Assembly (NCBI GenBank): GCA_963730305.1
Contig: CAVSRB010000007.1
Coordinates: 248,001 to 312,000 of the forward strand
Direction: 5' to 3'
Source of the DNA: CAMYMQ01 sp963730305
GTDB lineage: Bacteria > Pseudomonadota > Alphaproteobacteria > Bin65
Length of the DNA: 64,000 nt
How positions within the stretch are numbered: the first letter of the stretch is position 1; each line of letters starts with the position of its first letter. The notes under the pieces were generated by a model. That model worked only from the letters and a program-made list of their open reading frames with translations. It was not told where the DNA came from and made no database searches. This document shows positions 23,019-31,335 of this stretch, in pieces. The position numbers were made by a program, and so were the translations under genes.

Positions 23019-25382
23019 ATGAACGAACAGGTCAAGCCCGTCGCCCCCGAAACGGCCGAGCCGGTCAAGTCGGTCGGCGAATACGTGCCGATGGTCGACG
23101 GGCCGGAGAAGGTCTCCGGCCGCGCCCGCTATGCGGCCGACATCCTCGACGCCGAGGCGCTGGAGGCCGTGATCCTGCGCAGTCCCTACTCCCACGCCGA
23201 GATCATCGAGGTCGACACGTCGGAGGCCGAGGCGATGGAGGGCGTGCGCGCGGTCGTCACCGGGGCCGACTGCGACGAGACCTTCGGCGTGCTGCCGATC
23301 GCCCGGTCCGAGCACCCGCTGGCCCGTGACCGCGTCCGCTACAAGGGCGAGCCCGTCGCCGCCGTGGCCGCCGACAACCTGCACATCGCCAAGGCCGCGC
23401 TGAAGAAGATCAAGCTCAAGGTCAAGGAGCTGCCGGCCTACTTCAAGGCCAAGGACGCCCGCGCCGAGGGCACGGTCGACCTCCACGAGCACCGGCCCGG
23501 CAACATCGAGCGCGACGCCTTCTTCGAGCTCGGCGACGTCGACCAGGCGTTCAAGGACGCCGACCTGGTGCTCGAGGAAGAGTTCCACATGGCCGAGGTC
23601 TGCCAGGCGCAGATGGAGATGCATTCGGCCGTCGTCGAGTACGACCCGCAGCGCGACCGGCTGACCTGCTGGTGCTCGACCCAGGTGCCCTACTACGTCC
23701 ACCTGATGCTGGCCAAGACGCTGAAGATGGACCAGGGCAAGATCCGCGTGGTCAAGCCCTTCGTCGGCGGCGGCTTCGGCTGCCGCACCGAGACGCTCAA
23801 CGTCGAGCTGATCACCGCCCTGCTCGCCCGCAAGGTCGGCGGCCGGGTGCGCATGCTGGTCAGCCGCGAAGAGACCTTCATCACCCACCGCGGCCGGCCG
23901 GAGACCGACGCGCGCATCAAGATGGGCATGAAGAAGGACGGCACCATCACCGGCGTCGAGTTCGAGAACGACCAGCGCGGCGGCGCGCATTCGAGCTACG
24001 GCATCGTCACCATCCTCTACGCCGGCTCGCTGCTCTACGCGATCTACGACCTGAAGAACGTCAAGTATGTCGGCCGGCGGGTGCTGACCAACACGCCGCC
24101 CTGCGGCGCCTTCCGCGGCCACGGCACGGTCGCCACCCGGATCGCCTTCGAATCGATGGTCGACATGCTCGCCGAGGGGCTGGGCCTCGACCCGATCGCG
24201 GTGCGGCGCAAGAACTACCTGGCCGCGCCGACCTTCACCGACAACGACCTGATGGTGAACTCGTACGGCCTGCCCGAATGCGTCGACTGGGTCGAACAGG
24301 CGAGCGGCTGGGCCGAGAAGCGCAAGAATGGCCTGCCCGATCCCGGCCCCGGCAAGAAGAAGGGCCTCGGCTTCGCCTGCTCCCACTACATCTCGGGCGC
24401 GTCCAAGCCGGTCAACTGGACCGGCGAGCCCCACGCCACGGTCAACCTCAAGCTCGACTGGGACGGCTCGATCACCGCGCTGACCGGCGCCGCCGAGATC
24501 GGCCAAGGCTCGTCCACGGTCGTCGCCCAGATCACCGCCGACGTGCTCGGTCTCGACATGAGCCGGGTGCGGGTGATCTCGGCCGACAGCGAGGTGACGC
24601 CCAAGGACAACGGCTCCTATTCGTCGCGGGTCACCTTCTACGTCGGCAACGCCACCCTCGACGCCGCCCAGAACCTGCGCCGGATCCTGGTCGAGGCCGC
24701 CGCGCGCAAGCTGGAGGCCAACCCCGAGGACATCGAGGTGATGGGCGAGATCTATCGCGCCGGCTCCCAGGACCAGGGCATCCCCTACAACGAAGTGGTG
24801 ATGGAGGCGCTGCGCGACACCGGCACGATCACCGCCAAGGGCATCTACAACACCATCCCGGAGAGCTGGGGCGGCAAGAAGTACCGCGGCGCCGCGATCG
24901 GCGGCACCATGGGCTTCTCCTACGCCGCCCAGGTCGTCGAGGTGACGGTGGACGAGTACACGGGCCAGGTCGACGTCGACAACGTCTGGGTCGCCCACGA
25001 CTGCGGCAAGGCGATCAACCGGCTCACCGTCGAGGGCCAGATCGAGGGCTCGGTGTGGATGGGCATGGGCCAGGCGCTGAGCGAGGAGACGAGCTACTAC
25101 GACGGCCTGATGGTCGCCAACAACATGCTCGACTACCGCGTGCCGACCATCGCCAACTCGCCGCCGATCCACGCCCACATCGTCGAGTCGAACGACCCCC
25201 ACGGCCCCTATGGCGCCAAGGAGGCCGGCGAGGGCTCGCTGTCGGGCTTCATCCCCGCCGTGGCAAATGCCATCCACGACGCCATCGGCATCCGCTTCAA
25301 GGACATGCCGATCACGCCGGACAAGGTGTTCCTGGCGATGGAGAAGCAGGCGCGCTTCGGCAAGAAGGACAAGGCGGCCTGA
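23019..25382 (+). CDS. hcrA: 4-hydroxybenzoyl-CoA reductase, molybdopterin-binding large subunit (HcrA-type)
   Basis: A 787-residue molybdenum hydroxylase subunit. In 4-hydroxybenzoyl-CoA reductase it catalyses reductive removal of the phenolic hydroxyl to give benzoyl-CoA. It has the N-terminal a/b hammerhead (VSGRARYAADILDAEAL) followed by molybdopterin domains with VGGGFGCRTE, PPCGAFRGHG and TGAAEIGQGSSTVVAQ. The C-terminal YGAKEAGEGSLSG contains the glutamate expected at the Mo site. The related aerobic CO dehydrogenase signature with a cysteine-arginine active-site loop is not seen. It starts 34 bases after hcrC on the same strand. The GKKKGLGFACSHYISGA segment is shared with HcrA-type proteins. 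Confidence 0.87.
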   Translation: MNEQVKPVAPETAEPVKSVGEYVPMVDGPEKVSGRARYAADILDAEALEAVILRSPYSHAEIIEVDTSEAEAMEGVRAVVTGADCDETFGVLPIARSEHPLARDRVRYKGEPVAAVAADNLHIAKAALKKIKLKVKELPAYFKAKDARAEGTVDLHEHRPGNIERDAFFELGDVDQAFKDADLVLEEEFHMAEVCQAQMEMHSAVVEYDPQRDRLTCWCSTQVPYYVHLMLAKTLKMDQGKIRVVKPFVGGGFGCRTETLNVELITALLARKVGGRVRMLVSREETFITHRGRPETDARIKMGMKKDGTITGVEFENDQRGGAHSSYGIVTILYAGSLLYAIYDLKNVKYVGRRVLTNTPPCGAFRGHGTVATRIAFESMVDMLAEGLGLDPIAVRRKNYLAAPTFTDNDLMVNSYGLPECVDWVEQASGWAEKRKNGLPDPGPGKKKGLGFACSHYISGASKPVNWTGEPHATVNLKLDWDGSITALTGAAEIGQGSSTVVAQITADVLGLDMSRVRVISADSEVTPKDNGSYSSRVTFYVGNATLDAAQNLRRILVEAAARKLEANPEDIEVMGEIYRAGSQDQGIPYNEVVMEALRDTGTITAKGIYNTIPESWGGKKYRGAAIGGTMGFSYAAQVVEVTVDEYTGQVDVDNVWVAHDCGKAINRLTVEGQIEGSVWMGMGQALSEETSYYDGLMVANNMLDYRVPTIANSPPIHAHIVESNDPHGPYGAKEAGEGSLSGFIPAVANAIHDAIGIRFKDMPITPDKVFLAMEKQARFGKKDKAA

Positions 25383-25398
25383 GGCATACAAGACGACT

Positions 25399-25480
25399 GT
25401 CACCCCGGCCGACCGCAGGGAGTGCCGGGGTCCATCATCGCTTGGATCCCGGACTGGCCTGCCGGCCATCCGGGATGACA
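25399..25480. repeat. Palindromic intergenic element inside the hcr operon
   Basis: Outer arms TGTCACCCCGG (25399-25409) and CCGGGATGACA (25470-25480) are inverted with one mismatch. Inner arms GGATCCCGG/CCGG add further pairing. It fills the 117-base gap between hcrA and hcrB. The CACCCCGG...CCGGGGTCCAT core is shared with the elements at 40431-40562. Confidence 0.65.
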
Positions 25481-25499
25481 CTAGAGGAAGACACACAGA

Positions 25500-26504
25500 A
25501 TGGACGCACTCCCCGAATTCGACGTGATCCGCCCGACCTCGGTCGCCGAGGTGGTGGCGGCGCGCAAGGCGCACCCCGACAGCCGGATGATCGGCGGCGG
25601 CACCGACCTGCTGGTCAACATCCGCCGCGGCATCGAGAAGCCGCCGGTGCTGATCGACACCGCGGGGCTGGACGAGCTCAAGACGATCGAGGCCGACGAG
25701 ACCGGCCTGACCGTCGGCGCGTCGGTGCGGCTGTTCGAGCTGGCCACCCATCCGGGCGTCCGCCAACACTATCCGGCCATCGCCGAGGCCGCCGGCTCGA
25801 TCGCCGGGCCGAGCCACCGCAACATGGGCACGGTCGGCGGCAACATCGCGCTCGACACCCGCTGCATCTTCTACAACCAGTCCGAATGGTGGCGGGAGAC
25901 CAACAAGCACTGCCTCAAGACCGAGCTCGGCGAGATGTGCCACGTCGCGCCGAAGTCGAAGGGCGTCTGCTTCGCGACCTATTCCGGCGACCTCGCCCCC
26001 GCCTTCCTGCTGTTCGGCGGCGAGATCGACCTGGCCGGCCCGGAGGGCGAGCGCACGGTCGAGATGACCGACTTCTTCATCGGCTACTCCAAGCAGGACG
26101 GCTCGACCGGCGACGGCATCAATTACATGGCGATCGAGCCGGGCGAGATCGTCGTCCGCGTCCGCGCCACCGGCGCGCCGGACCTCGCCTCGGCCTACGA
26201 CAAGGTCCGCATCCGCCGCTCGATCGAGTACCCGGTCGCCGGCTGCGCCGCGGCGGTGAAGCGTGACGGCGACGCGATCGCCGACCTGCGCATCGCCTTC
26301 ACCGGCACCAACCCGCGGCCGGTGCTGCTCGAAGGCACCGACGCGCTCGTCGGCAAGCCCTGGGACGAGGACGCCGAGCAGGTCGTCGACGACCTGTGCA
26401 AGGACCAGCTGATGTCGATGAAGACGACCTTCACGCCGGGCCACTACCGCCGGCGGGTGGCGACCCAGATGTCGAAGCGGCTGGTCGGGCGGCTGGTCGG
26501 GTAA
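25500..26504 (+). CDS. hcrB: 4-hydroxybenzoyl-CoA reductase, FAD/[4Fe-4S] medium subunit (HcrB-type)
   Basis: A 334-residue FAD-binding subunit of the xanthine oxidase family. FAD-binding loops are MIGGGTDLLVN (residues 30-40) and MGTVGGNIALDTRC (109-122). Between them and the C-terminal domain is a cysteine-bearing insertion with Cys122, Cys138, Cys147 and Cys157 (DTRC, NKHC, EMC, GVC). An extra [4Fe-4S] cluster in just this place is the known hallmark of 4-hydroxybenzoyl-CoA reductase beta subunits and lets electrons flow from a low-potential ferredoxin toward Mo, the reverse of ordinary xanthine dehydrogenases. The C-terminal CO-dehydrogenase flavoprotein domain ends near residue 325. It lies 117 bases after hcrA, separated by a palindromic element. 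Confidence 0.9.
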   Translation: MDALPEFDVIRPTSVAEVVAARKAHPDSRMIGGGTDLLVNIRRGIEKPPVLIDTAGLDELKTIEADETGLTVGASVRLFELATHPGVRQHYPAIAEAAGSIAGPSHRNMGTVGGNIALDTRCIFYNQSEWWRETNKHCLKTELGEMCHVAPKSKGVCFATYSGDLAPAFLLFGGEIDLAGPEGERTVEMTDFFIGYSKQDGSTGDGINYMAIEPGEIVVRVRATGAPDLASAYDKVRIRRSIEYPVAGCAAAVKRDGDAIADLRIAFTGTNPRPVLLEGTDALVGKPWDEDAEQVVDDLCKDQLMSMKTTFTPGHYRRRVATQMSKRLVGRLVG

Positions 26505-26552
26505 TCCGCATAGGCCTTGCCCCCGGGCCGCGGCGCACCTTAGAAGCGCCCG

Positions 26553-27788
26553 ATGCCCGCATATGCACATAAGTGGCGCTCGCTCGCCGTCCTGGCGCTG
26601 GCCGAGATTATGGCGCTCTCGCTGTGGTTCTCCGCGACCGCGGTGATCCCGGCGCTGCGCCGGTCGTTCGAGATCGACGGCTTCACCGCGTCGCTCTATT
26701 CCAGCGCCGTCGGCGCCGGCTTCGTCGTCGGCACCCTGCTCTCCGCCCTGCTCGCGTTGGCCGACCGGCTCGACCCGCGCCGCTTCTTCGCGCTGGCCGC
26801 GCTGGTCGCCGCCGTCGCCAACGCCGCGATCCTGGTCGTCGGGCCGGTAAGCCCGGCGACGATCGCGCTGCGCTTCGTCACCGGCATGTGCATGGCCGGG
26901 CTCTATCCGGTCGGCATGAAGATCGCCGCGACCTGGGCCAAGGGCGACATGGGCCTGCTGATCGGCATGCTCACCGGCGCGCTGACCCTGGGCACCGGCT
27001 CGCCGCACCTGTTCAACGCGCTCGGCGGCGTCGACTGGCAATTCACCATTATCCTGACCTCGGGCCTGACCGTGGTCGCCGCCGTCCTGGTCGGCTTCGT
27101 CCGGCTCGGCCCCGGCTACGCCGCGTTGCAGCGCACCCCGCGGGGCCGCGCCTTCCGGCCCGAGCTGGCGGCCCGCGCCTGGACCAACAAGGCGTTGCGC
27201 CTCGCCAACTTCGGCTATTTCGGCCACATGTGGGAGCTCTACGTCATGTGGGCGTGGATCGGCCTGTTCCTGAACGCCAGCTTCACCGCCTGGTCGGGCG
27301 ACGCGGTCGCCACCGGGCCGTGGGCGGCGTTCGGCGCCTTCGCGGTACTGGCGGCGGGGGCTGTCGGCTGCTTCGGCGGCGGCTGGATCGCCGACCGAAT
27401 CGGCCGCACCGCCTTCACCTCGATCATGATGACCGCGAGCGGGCTGTGCACCCTGACGGTGGGCTTCCTGTTCGGGCTGAACCCGGTGTGGATCATGCTC
27501 CTCGGCCTGGTCTGGGGCTTCACCATCGTGGCCGACTCGCCGCAATTCTCCAGCAGCATCATCGAGCTGTCCGAACCGGAGACGACGGGGACGATGGTGA
27601 CGATCCAGACCTCGATCGGCTTCCTCCTGACCCTGGTCGCGATCCACCTGGTGCCGGTGTTCGTCGACGCGCTGGGCTGGCGATATGCGTTCATGCCCTT
27701 CGCCATCGGCCCCGCGCTGGGGGTGTGGGCGATGCTGCGCCTGCGCGCCCGGCCGGAAGCGGTCAGGATCGCCGGCGGCCGCCGTTAG
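26553..27788 (+). CDS. MFS transporter
   Basis: A 411-residue major facilitator with about twelve hydrophobic segments. The first helix reads LAEIMALSLWFSATAVIPAL. Between helices 2 and 3 there is a loop with ADRLDPRRFF, a variant of the MFS GxxxDRxGRR motif. The equivalent loop in the second half is GWIADRIGRTAF. It begins 48 bases after hcrB on the same strand and could belong to the same operon, in which case uptake of an aromatic acid is a fair guess. Nothing in the sequence fixes the substrate. Confidence 0.85.
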   Translation: MPAYAHKWRSLAVLALAEIMALSLWFSATAVIPALRRSFEIDGFTASLYSSAVGAGFVVGTLLSALLALADRLDPRRFFALAALVAAVANAAILVVGPVSPATIALRFVTGMCMAGLYPVGMKIAATWAKGDMGLLIGMLTGALTLGTGSPHLFNALGGVDWQFTIILTSGLTVVAAVLVGFVRLGPGYAALQRTPRGRAFRPELAARAWTNKALRLANFGYFGHMWELYVMWAWIGLFLNASFTAWSGDAVATGPWAAFGAFAVLAAGAVGCFGGGWIADRIGRTAFTSIMMTASGLCTLTVGFLFGLNPVWIMLLGLVWGFTIVADSPQFSSSIIELSEPETTGTMVTIQTSIGFLLTLVAIHLVPVFVDALGWRYAFMPFAIGPALGVWAMLRLRARPEAVRIAGGRR

Positions 27789-27837
27789 GCGCGCCGCGCG
27801 GGAATTGTTCGGCCGACGCTAGGCCCCCGCCTGGGGA

Positions 27838-28764
27838 TTACTCGGCTGCCGCCTTGCGTTGACGCGACAGCTTGGCCTCGCGCCGGGTGATGTAGGTCGC
27901 CGAGCCGAACACCACGATCGCGCCGACCCAGGTCCACACGCTGCCCGGATCGTTGAAGATCAGCCAGCCGGCGAGGGTCACCATGACCAGCCGGAGGAAG
28001 TCGAACGGCGCGATGAAGCTGGCGTCCGCCGCCGCCAGCGCGCGGGTGTTGCAGACATGGGCGAGCGTACCCGACAGGCCGATCGCGAGCAGGTAGGGCA
28101 CCGTGTCCCAGGTCGGCAGGTTCCAGCGCCAGGCGGCCGGCCCGGCGGCGATGATCAGCAGGTAAAGGTTCATGAAGAAGACGATCCGGGTCGCCGGCTC
28201 GGTCCGGGACAGGAGCTTCACCACGATCGCCGCGCCGCCGTAGAGAACCGCCGAGCCCAGCGCCAGCGTCGCCGCGGGACTGACCTCGATGATCCCCGGC
28301 CGCAGGATGATCAAGGCGCCGGCGAAGCCGATCGCCGTCGCCAACCAGCGCCGCATCCCGATCCGCTCGCCCAGCAGCAGCGCGGCGAGAACCGTGATCC
28401 ACAGCGGCAGCGTCGTGTTGAGCGCGACCGCGTCGACGATGTTGATGGTGGCGACGGCGTAGAAATAGGCGGTCATCGCCAGGTAGGTCAGCGCCGCGCG
28501 CAGGAACAGCATGCCGTGCCGCCGCGTCGTGAACAGGCCCTGGCGCAGGCCGCGCAGCATGAAGGGCAGCATCAGCGAGACGCCGATCACCGAGCGCCAG
28601 AAGGCGATGTCGATCGCGTTCTGCCGGTGCTCGAGCAGCCGGATCGCCACCGCCATCACCGCGAAGCAGGTCACCGCGCCGGTCATCCACAGCGCGCCCC
28701 GCAGCGGGCTGGCGCGCCCGTAGCCGAGCGACGTTGCGGTCGGCGCGGTCGGCGCGTCGCTCAC
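27838..28764 (-). CDS. DMT-superfamily transporter (EamA), second of a pair
   Basis: A 308-residue membrane protein with ten hydrophobic helices in two EamA repeats. Repeat 1 begins GALWMTGAVTCFAVMAVAIR and ends IGFAGALIILRPG; repeat 2 begins LALGSAVLYGGAAIVVKLLS and ends VWTWVGAIVVFGSATYITRR. A GTG start at 28764 overlaps the stop of the preceding DMT gene by four bases (GTGA), so the pair is translationally coupled. The sequence is about 40% alike to its neighbour by eye, which suggests tandem duplication. DMT carriers export metabolites or take up amino acids and drugs; no substrate is evident. Confidence 0.88.
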   Translation of the reverse strand: MSDAPTAPTATSLGYGRASPLRGALWMTGAVTCFAVMAVAIRLLEHRQNAIDIAFWRSVIGVSLMLPFMLRGLRQGLFTTRRHGMLFLRAALTYLAMTAYFYAVATINIVDAVALNTTLPLWITVLAALLLGERIGMRRWLATAIGFAGALIILRPGIIEVSPAATLALGSAVLYGGAAIVVKLLSRTEPATRIVFFMNLYLLIIAAGPAAWRWNLPTWDTVPYLLAIGLSGTLAHVCNTRALAAADASFIAPFDFLRLVMVTLAGWLIFNDPGSVWTWVGAIVVFGSATYITRREAKLSRQRKAAAE

Positions 28765-29682
28765 GGCGCGACCTCCGTCGGCGGCGTGCGGCCCCGGTGG
28801 CTGCGGGTCAGGAAGACGATGCTGAAGAACACGATCGCCGAGCCGATCCACACCCAGATGTCCGGGAACTCGGCGAACAAGAGCCAGCCGGCCACCGCGG
28901 CGAACGGCACCCGGATGATCTCCATCGGGCTGACGAAGCTGGCGTCGGCGATGGCGAGCGCCCGGGCGATGCAATATTGGGCCATCGTGCCGAGCACGCA
29001 GATCACCAGGATCAGCGGCACCTCCGACCACATCGGCATGCGCGCGAAGATGATGAAGGGGATGGTCCCGCACAGCAGGATCAGGATGTTGGAAAAGAAG
29101 ACGATGCGGCTGGCCGGCTCGGTCCGCGACAGCACCTTGTTGGTGATGCTCGCCGCGGCGAACAGGAACGCGGCCAGCACCGCGAAGGGCGCGGCAAAGT
29201 GGATCACCGACACGCCCGGGCCGCAGGATGATGACGATGCCGGCGAAGCCGAGCGCGATCATCGACCAGCCCATCGCGCTGATCCGTTCGCGCAGGATCA
29301 GGACGGCGAGGACGGCGGTGAAGATCGGCAGGGTGCAGTTGAGAACCGTCGCCTCGGCGAGGGGGATGTAGCCCAGCGCGAAGTAGAAGGAGGCCTGGCC
29401 GCCGAACAGGAGCGCGCCGCGCACGGCGAAGACGATGATGGTCTTGCGCCGGAAGCTGGTCAGCGCGATCGCCCGCCGGTTCGGCCAGATCAGCGGCAGG
29501 AACAGCACGACGCCCGAGATCGAGCGGTAGAAGGACAGATCGGTCGCCGGCAGCCGGCCGCCCAGGTAGCGAACGGCGACGGCGACGCCGGCCCAGGCCG
29601 TGGCCGCCGACAACATCCAGAACACGGCGACCAGGCGCGGCTCGACCCTTGCCGGCAGCGCGCCGGCCGCGTCACCGGTCAT
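28761..29682 (-). CDS. DMT-superfamily transporter (EamA), first of a pair (frameshifted)
   Basis: A membrane carrier of about 307 residues with the two-repeat EamA layout. N-terminal helices include FWMLSAATAWAGVAVAVRYL and ASFYFALGYIPLAEATVLN; the second repeat includes FAVLAAFLFAAASITNKVLS and ends IWVWIGSAIVFFSIVFLTRS. One extra base in the CCCGGGCG run near 29217 splits it after IVIILRPG. The ATG at 29682 overlaps the stop of the VOC gene by four bases. The order VOC, DMT, DMT on the minus strand therefore forms one compact operon. Confidence 0.86.
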
Positions 29683-30095
29683 CGGCCGGGATCCTCCGGC
29701 GGCCCCTTCAGCTCGACCCGGTTGCCCTCCGGGTCCCACAGGTAGATCGACGGGCCATAGCCCTCGGCGCCGTAGCGGCGGCCGGGCGGCTCCGCCTTCA
29801 CGTCATGCGCCTTCAGGTGCGCCAGGATGGCGTCGGCATCCCAGGGTTCGACCTGCAGGCACAGGTGATCCATGTTGTGCGCCTGTGCGCCCGGCGGCGC
29901 CCCGCCCTCGCGGCCGAGCTTGCCGTCGACGGCGATCAGGTCGATCAGCGCCGCGCCGGCACGCAGCTGCCACAGGCCGTATTCCTCCTGGACCAGCTCC
30001 ACCGGGCAGCCGAGCACGTCGCGATAGAAGGCGACCATGCCCGCGACGTCGCGGGCGCGGATCACGACGTGGTCGATGGCCTTGATCGCAAACAT
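29679..30095 (-). CDS. VOC-family (glyoxalase/dioxygenase-like) protein
   Basis: A 138-residue single vicinal-oxygen-chelate domain. It starts IKAIDHVVIRARDVAGMVAFY, typical of the first beta-alpha-beta unit, and ends YGPSIYLWDPEGNRVELKGP, where the last Glu is the usual metal ligand. HNMDHLCLQVE supplies the second-half His. ATG at 30095 (MFAIKAIDHV) was preferred over an ATG six codons upstream because the domain begins directly at it. Members include glyoxalase I, fosfomycin resistance proteins and extradiol dioxygenases; this short form is most like uncharacterised lyase-type proteins. It is translationally coupled to the two DMT transporters. Confidence 0.85.
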   Translation of the reverse strand: MFAIKAIDHVVIRARDVAGMVAFYRDVLGCPVELVQEEYGLWQLRAGAALIDLIAVDGKLGREGGAPPGAQAHNMDHLCLQVEPWDADAILAHLKAHDVKAEPPGRRYGAEGYGPSIYLWDPEGNRVELKGPPEDPGR

Positions 30096-30173
30096 GCCGG
30101 AACGTCGTGCCAAACGGCGGGGCGATCAAGTGCAATGCGCGAAGCCCGCGCCTGCCCCTCGGACATCCCCGGT

Positions 30174-31313
30174 TCAGGCGGCCTCGGCGCTCACCGACAG
30201 CTCGGCGAAGCGGCGGCGGTGGAAGTCGGCGTTGCCGAACAGCGTGTCGATCATGGTCAGCCGCTTGAAATAGTGGCTGATCGGCATCTCGTCGGTGACG
30301 CCCATGCCGCCGTGCATCTGGATCGATTCCTGGCCGACCGCGCGCCCCTTGTCGCCGATGAAGGTCTTGGCCGCGCTCGCCGCGCGGGCGCGGGTCGCCG
30401 GATCGTCCTGGCCGGCCCGCACCACGGCCATGTAGGCCATGCTCTGCGCCTGCTCCTTGTGGATGAACAGCTCGGCCATGCGGTGCTGGAGCACCTGGAA
30501 CTTGGACAGCGGCACGCCGAACTGGTTGCGCGTCTTGAGATACTCCTGGGTGCTGGCGACCATGGTCTGCATGATCCCCGCTGCCTCGCAGCACAGCGCC
30601 GCGACCGCCCGGTCGGCGGTGGTCTCGATCAGCGGGAAGCCCTCGTCGGCCGGGCCCAGCAGCGCGTCGGCGCCGACCGCGACGCCGTCGAGCTCGACCT
30701 CGGCGGCGCGCAGGCCGTCGACGGTCGGGTAGCCGCGCAGCGAGACGCCGTCGGCCGCGGGATCGACCACGAACAACGAGACGCCCGCGGCCTCGCGCTG
30801 CCCGCCACCGGTCCGCGCCGAGACGATGATCCGCCCGGCGGCCGGCGCGTTGAACACCACCGCCTTGTGGCCGGTCAGCCGGTAGCCCTCGCCGTCCTTC
30901 TCGGCGCGGGTGGCGACGTCGGCGAGATCGAAGCGCGACTGCGGTTCGGCGAAGCCGAAGGCGAGCTGGAGGTCGCCGGCGATCATCTCGGCCAGCAGAT
31001 CGTCGCGCCCGGCCAGGCTCAAGAGCCCGCCGCCGACCACGACGGTCCACAGATAGGGCTCGACCACCAGGCCCCGGCCGAAGCCCTCCAGGATCAGCCC
31101 GGCCTCGACCAGGCCGCCGCCATAGCCGCCCTGCTCTTCCGAGAACGGCACGCCCAGCCAGCCGAGCTCGGCGAAGGTCTTCCAGTGCTTGTCGCTGAAG
31201 CCCGCGTCGCTGGCGATCAGCGCGCGCCGATGCTCGAAGTCGTAGTCGCGCTCGACGAAACGGTCGACGCTCTCCTGCAGCATCCGCTGCTCGTCGGTCA
31301 GTGCAAACTGCAT
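30174..31313 (-). CDS. Acyl-CoA dehydrogenase, probable non-catalytic partner subunit
   Basis: A 379-residue acyl-CoA dehydrogenase-fold protein. It has the N-terminal MQFALTDEQRMLQESVDRFV, the FGFAEPQSRFDLADVATRA strand and the C-terminal QMHGGMGVTDEMPISHYFKR. At the position where dehydrogenases carry the catalytic Glu (normally GGTNEV or similar) it reads LFGNADFHRRRFAEL, so the base appears to be missing. It lies 22 bases downstream of a dehydrogenase that does keep this residue. In actinobacterial heteromeric dehydrogenases such as ChsE1-ChsE2, only one of two neighbouring subunits keeps the base. An alpha2beta2 enzyme for bulky acyl-CoAs is the likely interpretation. Confidence 0.85.
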   Translation of the reverse strand: MQFALTDEQRMLQESVDRFVERDYDFEHRRALIASDAGFSDKHWKTFAELGWLGVPFSEEQGGYGGGLVEAGLILEGFGRGLVVEPYLWTVVVGGGLLSLAGRDDLLAEMIAGDLQLAFGFAEPQSRFDLADVATRAEKDGEGYRLTGHKAVVFNAPAAGRIIVSARTGGGQREAAGVSLFVVDPAADGVSLRGYPTVDGLRAAEVELDGVAVGADALLGPADEGFPLIETTADRAVAALCCEAAGIMQTMVASTQEYLKTRNQFGVPLSKFQVLQHRMAELFIHKEQAQSMAYMAVVRAGQDDPATRARAASAAKTFIGDKGRAVGQESIQMHGGMGVTDEMPISHYFKRLTMIDTLFGNADFHRRRFAELSVSAEAA

Positions 31314-31335
31314 CGGAATTCCCTCAGAAGCCCCG

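Noticed and set aside
22905..27647. A 1,580-codon open frame on the minus strand
   Set aside because: It lies antisense to hcrC, hcrA, hcrB and the MFS gene, is dominated by Arg, Gly, Asp, His and Val, and has no recognisable domain. GC-rich third positions keep the opposite frame open.
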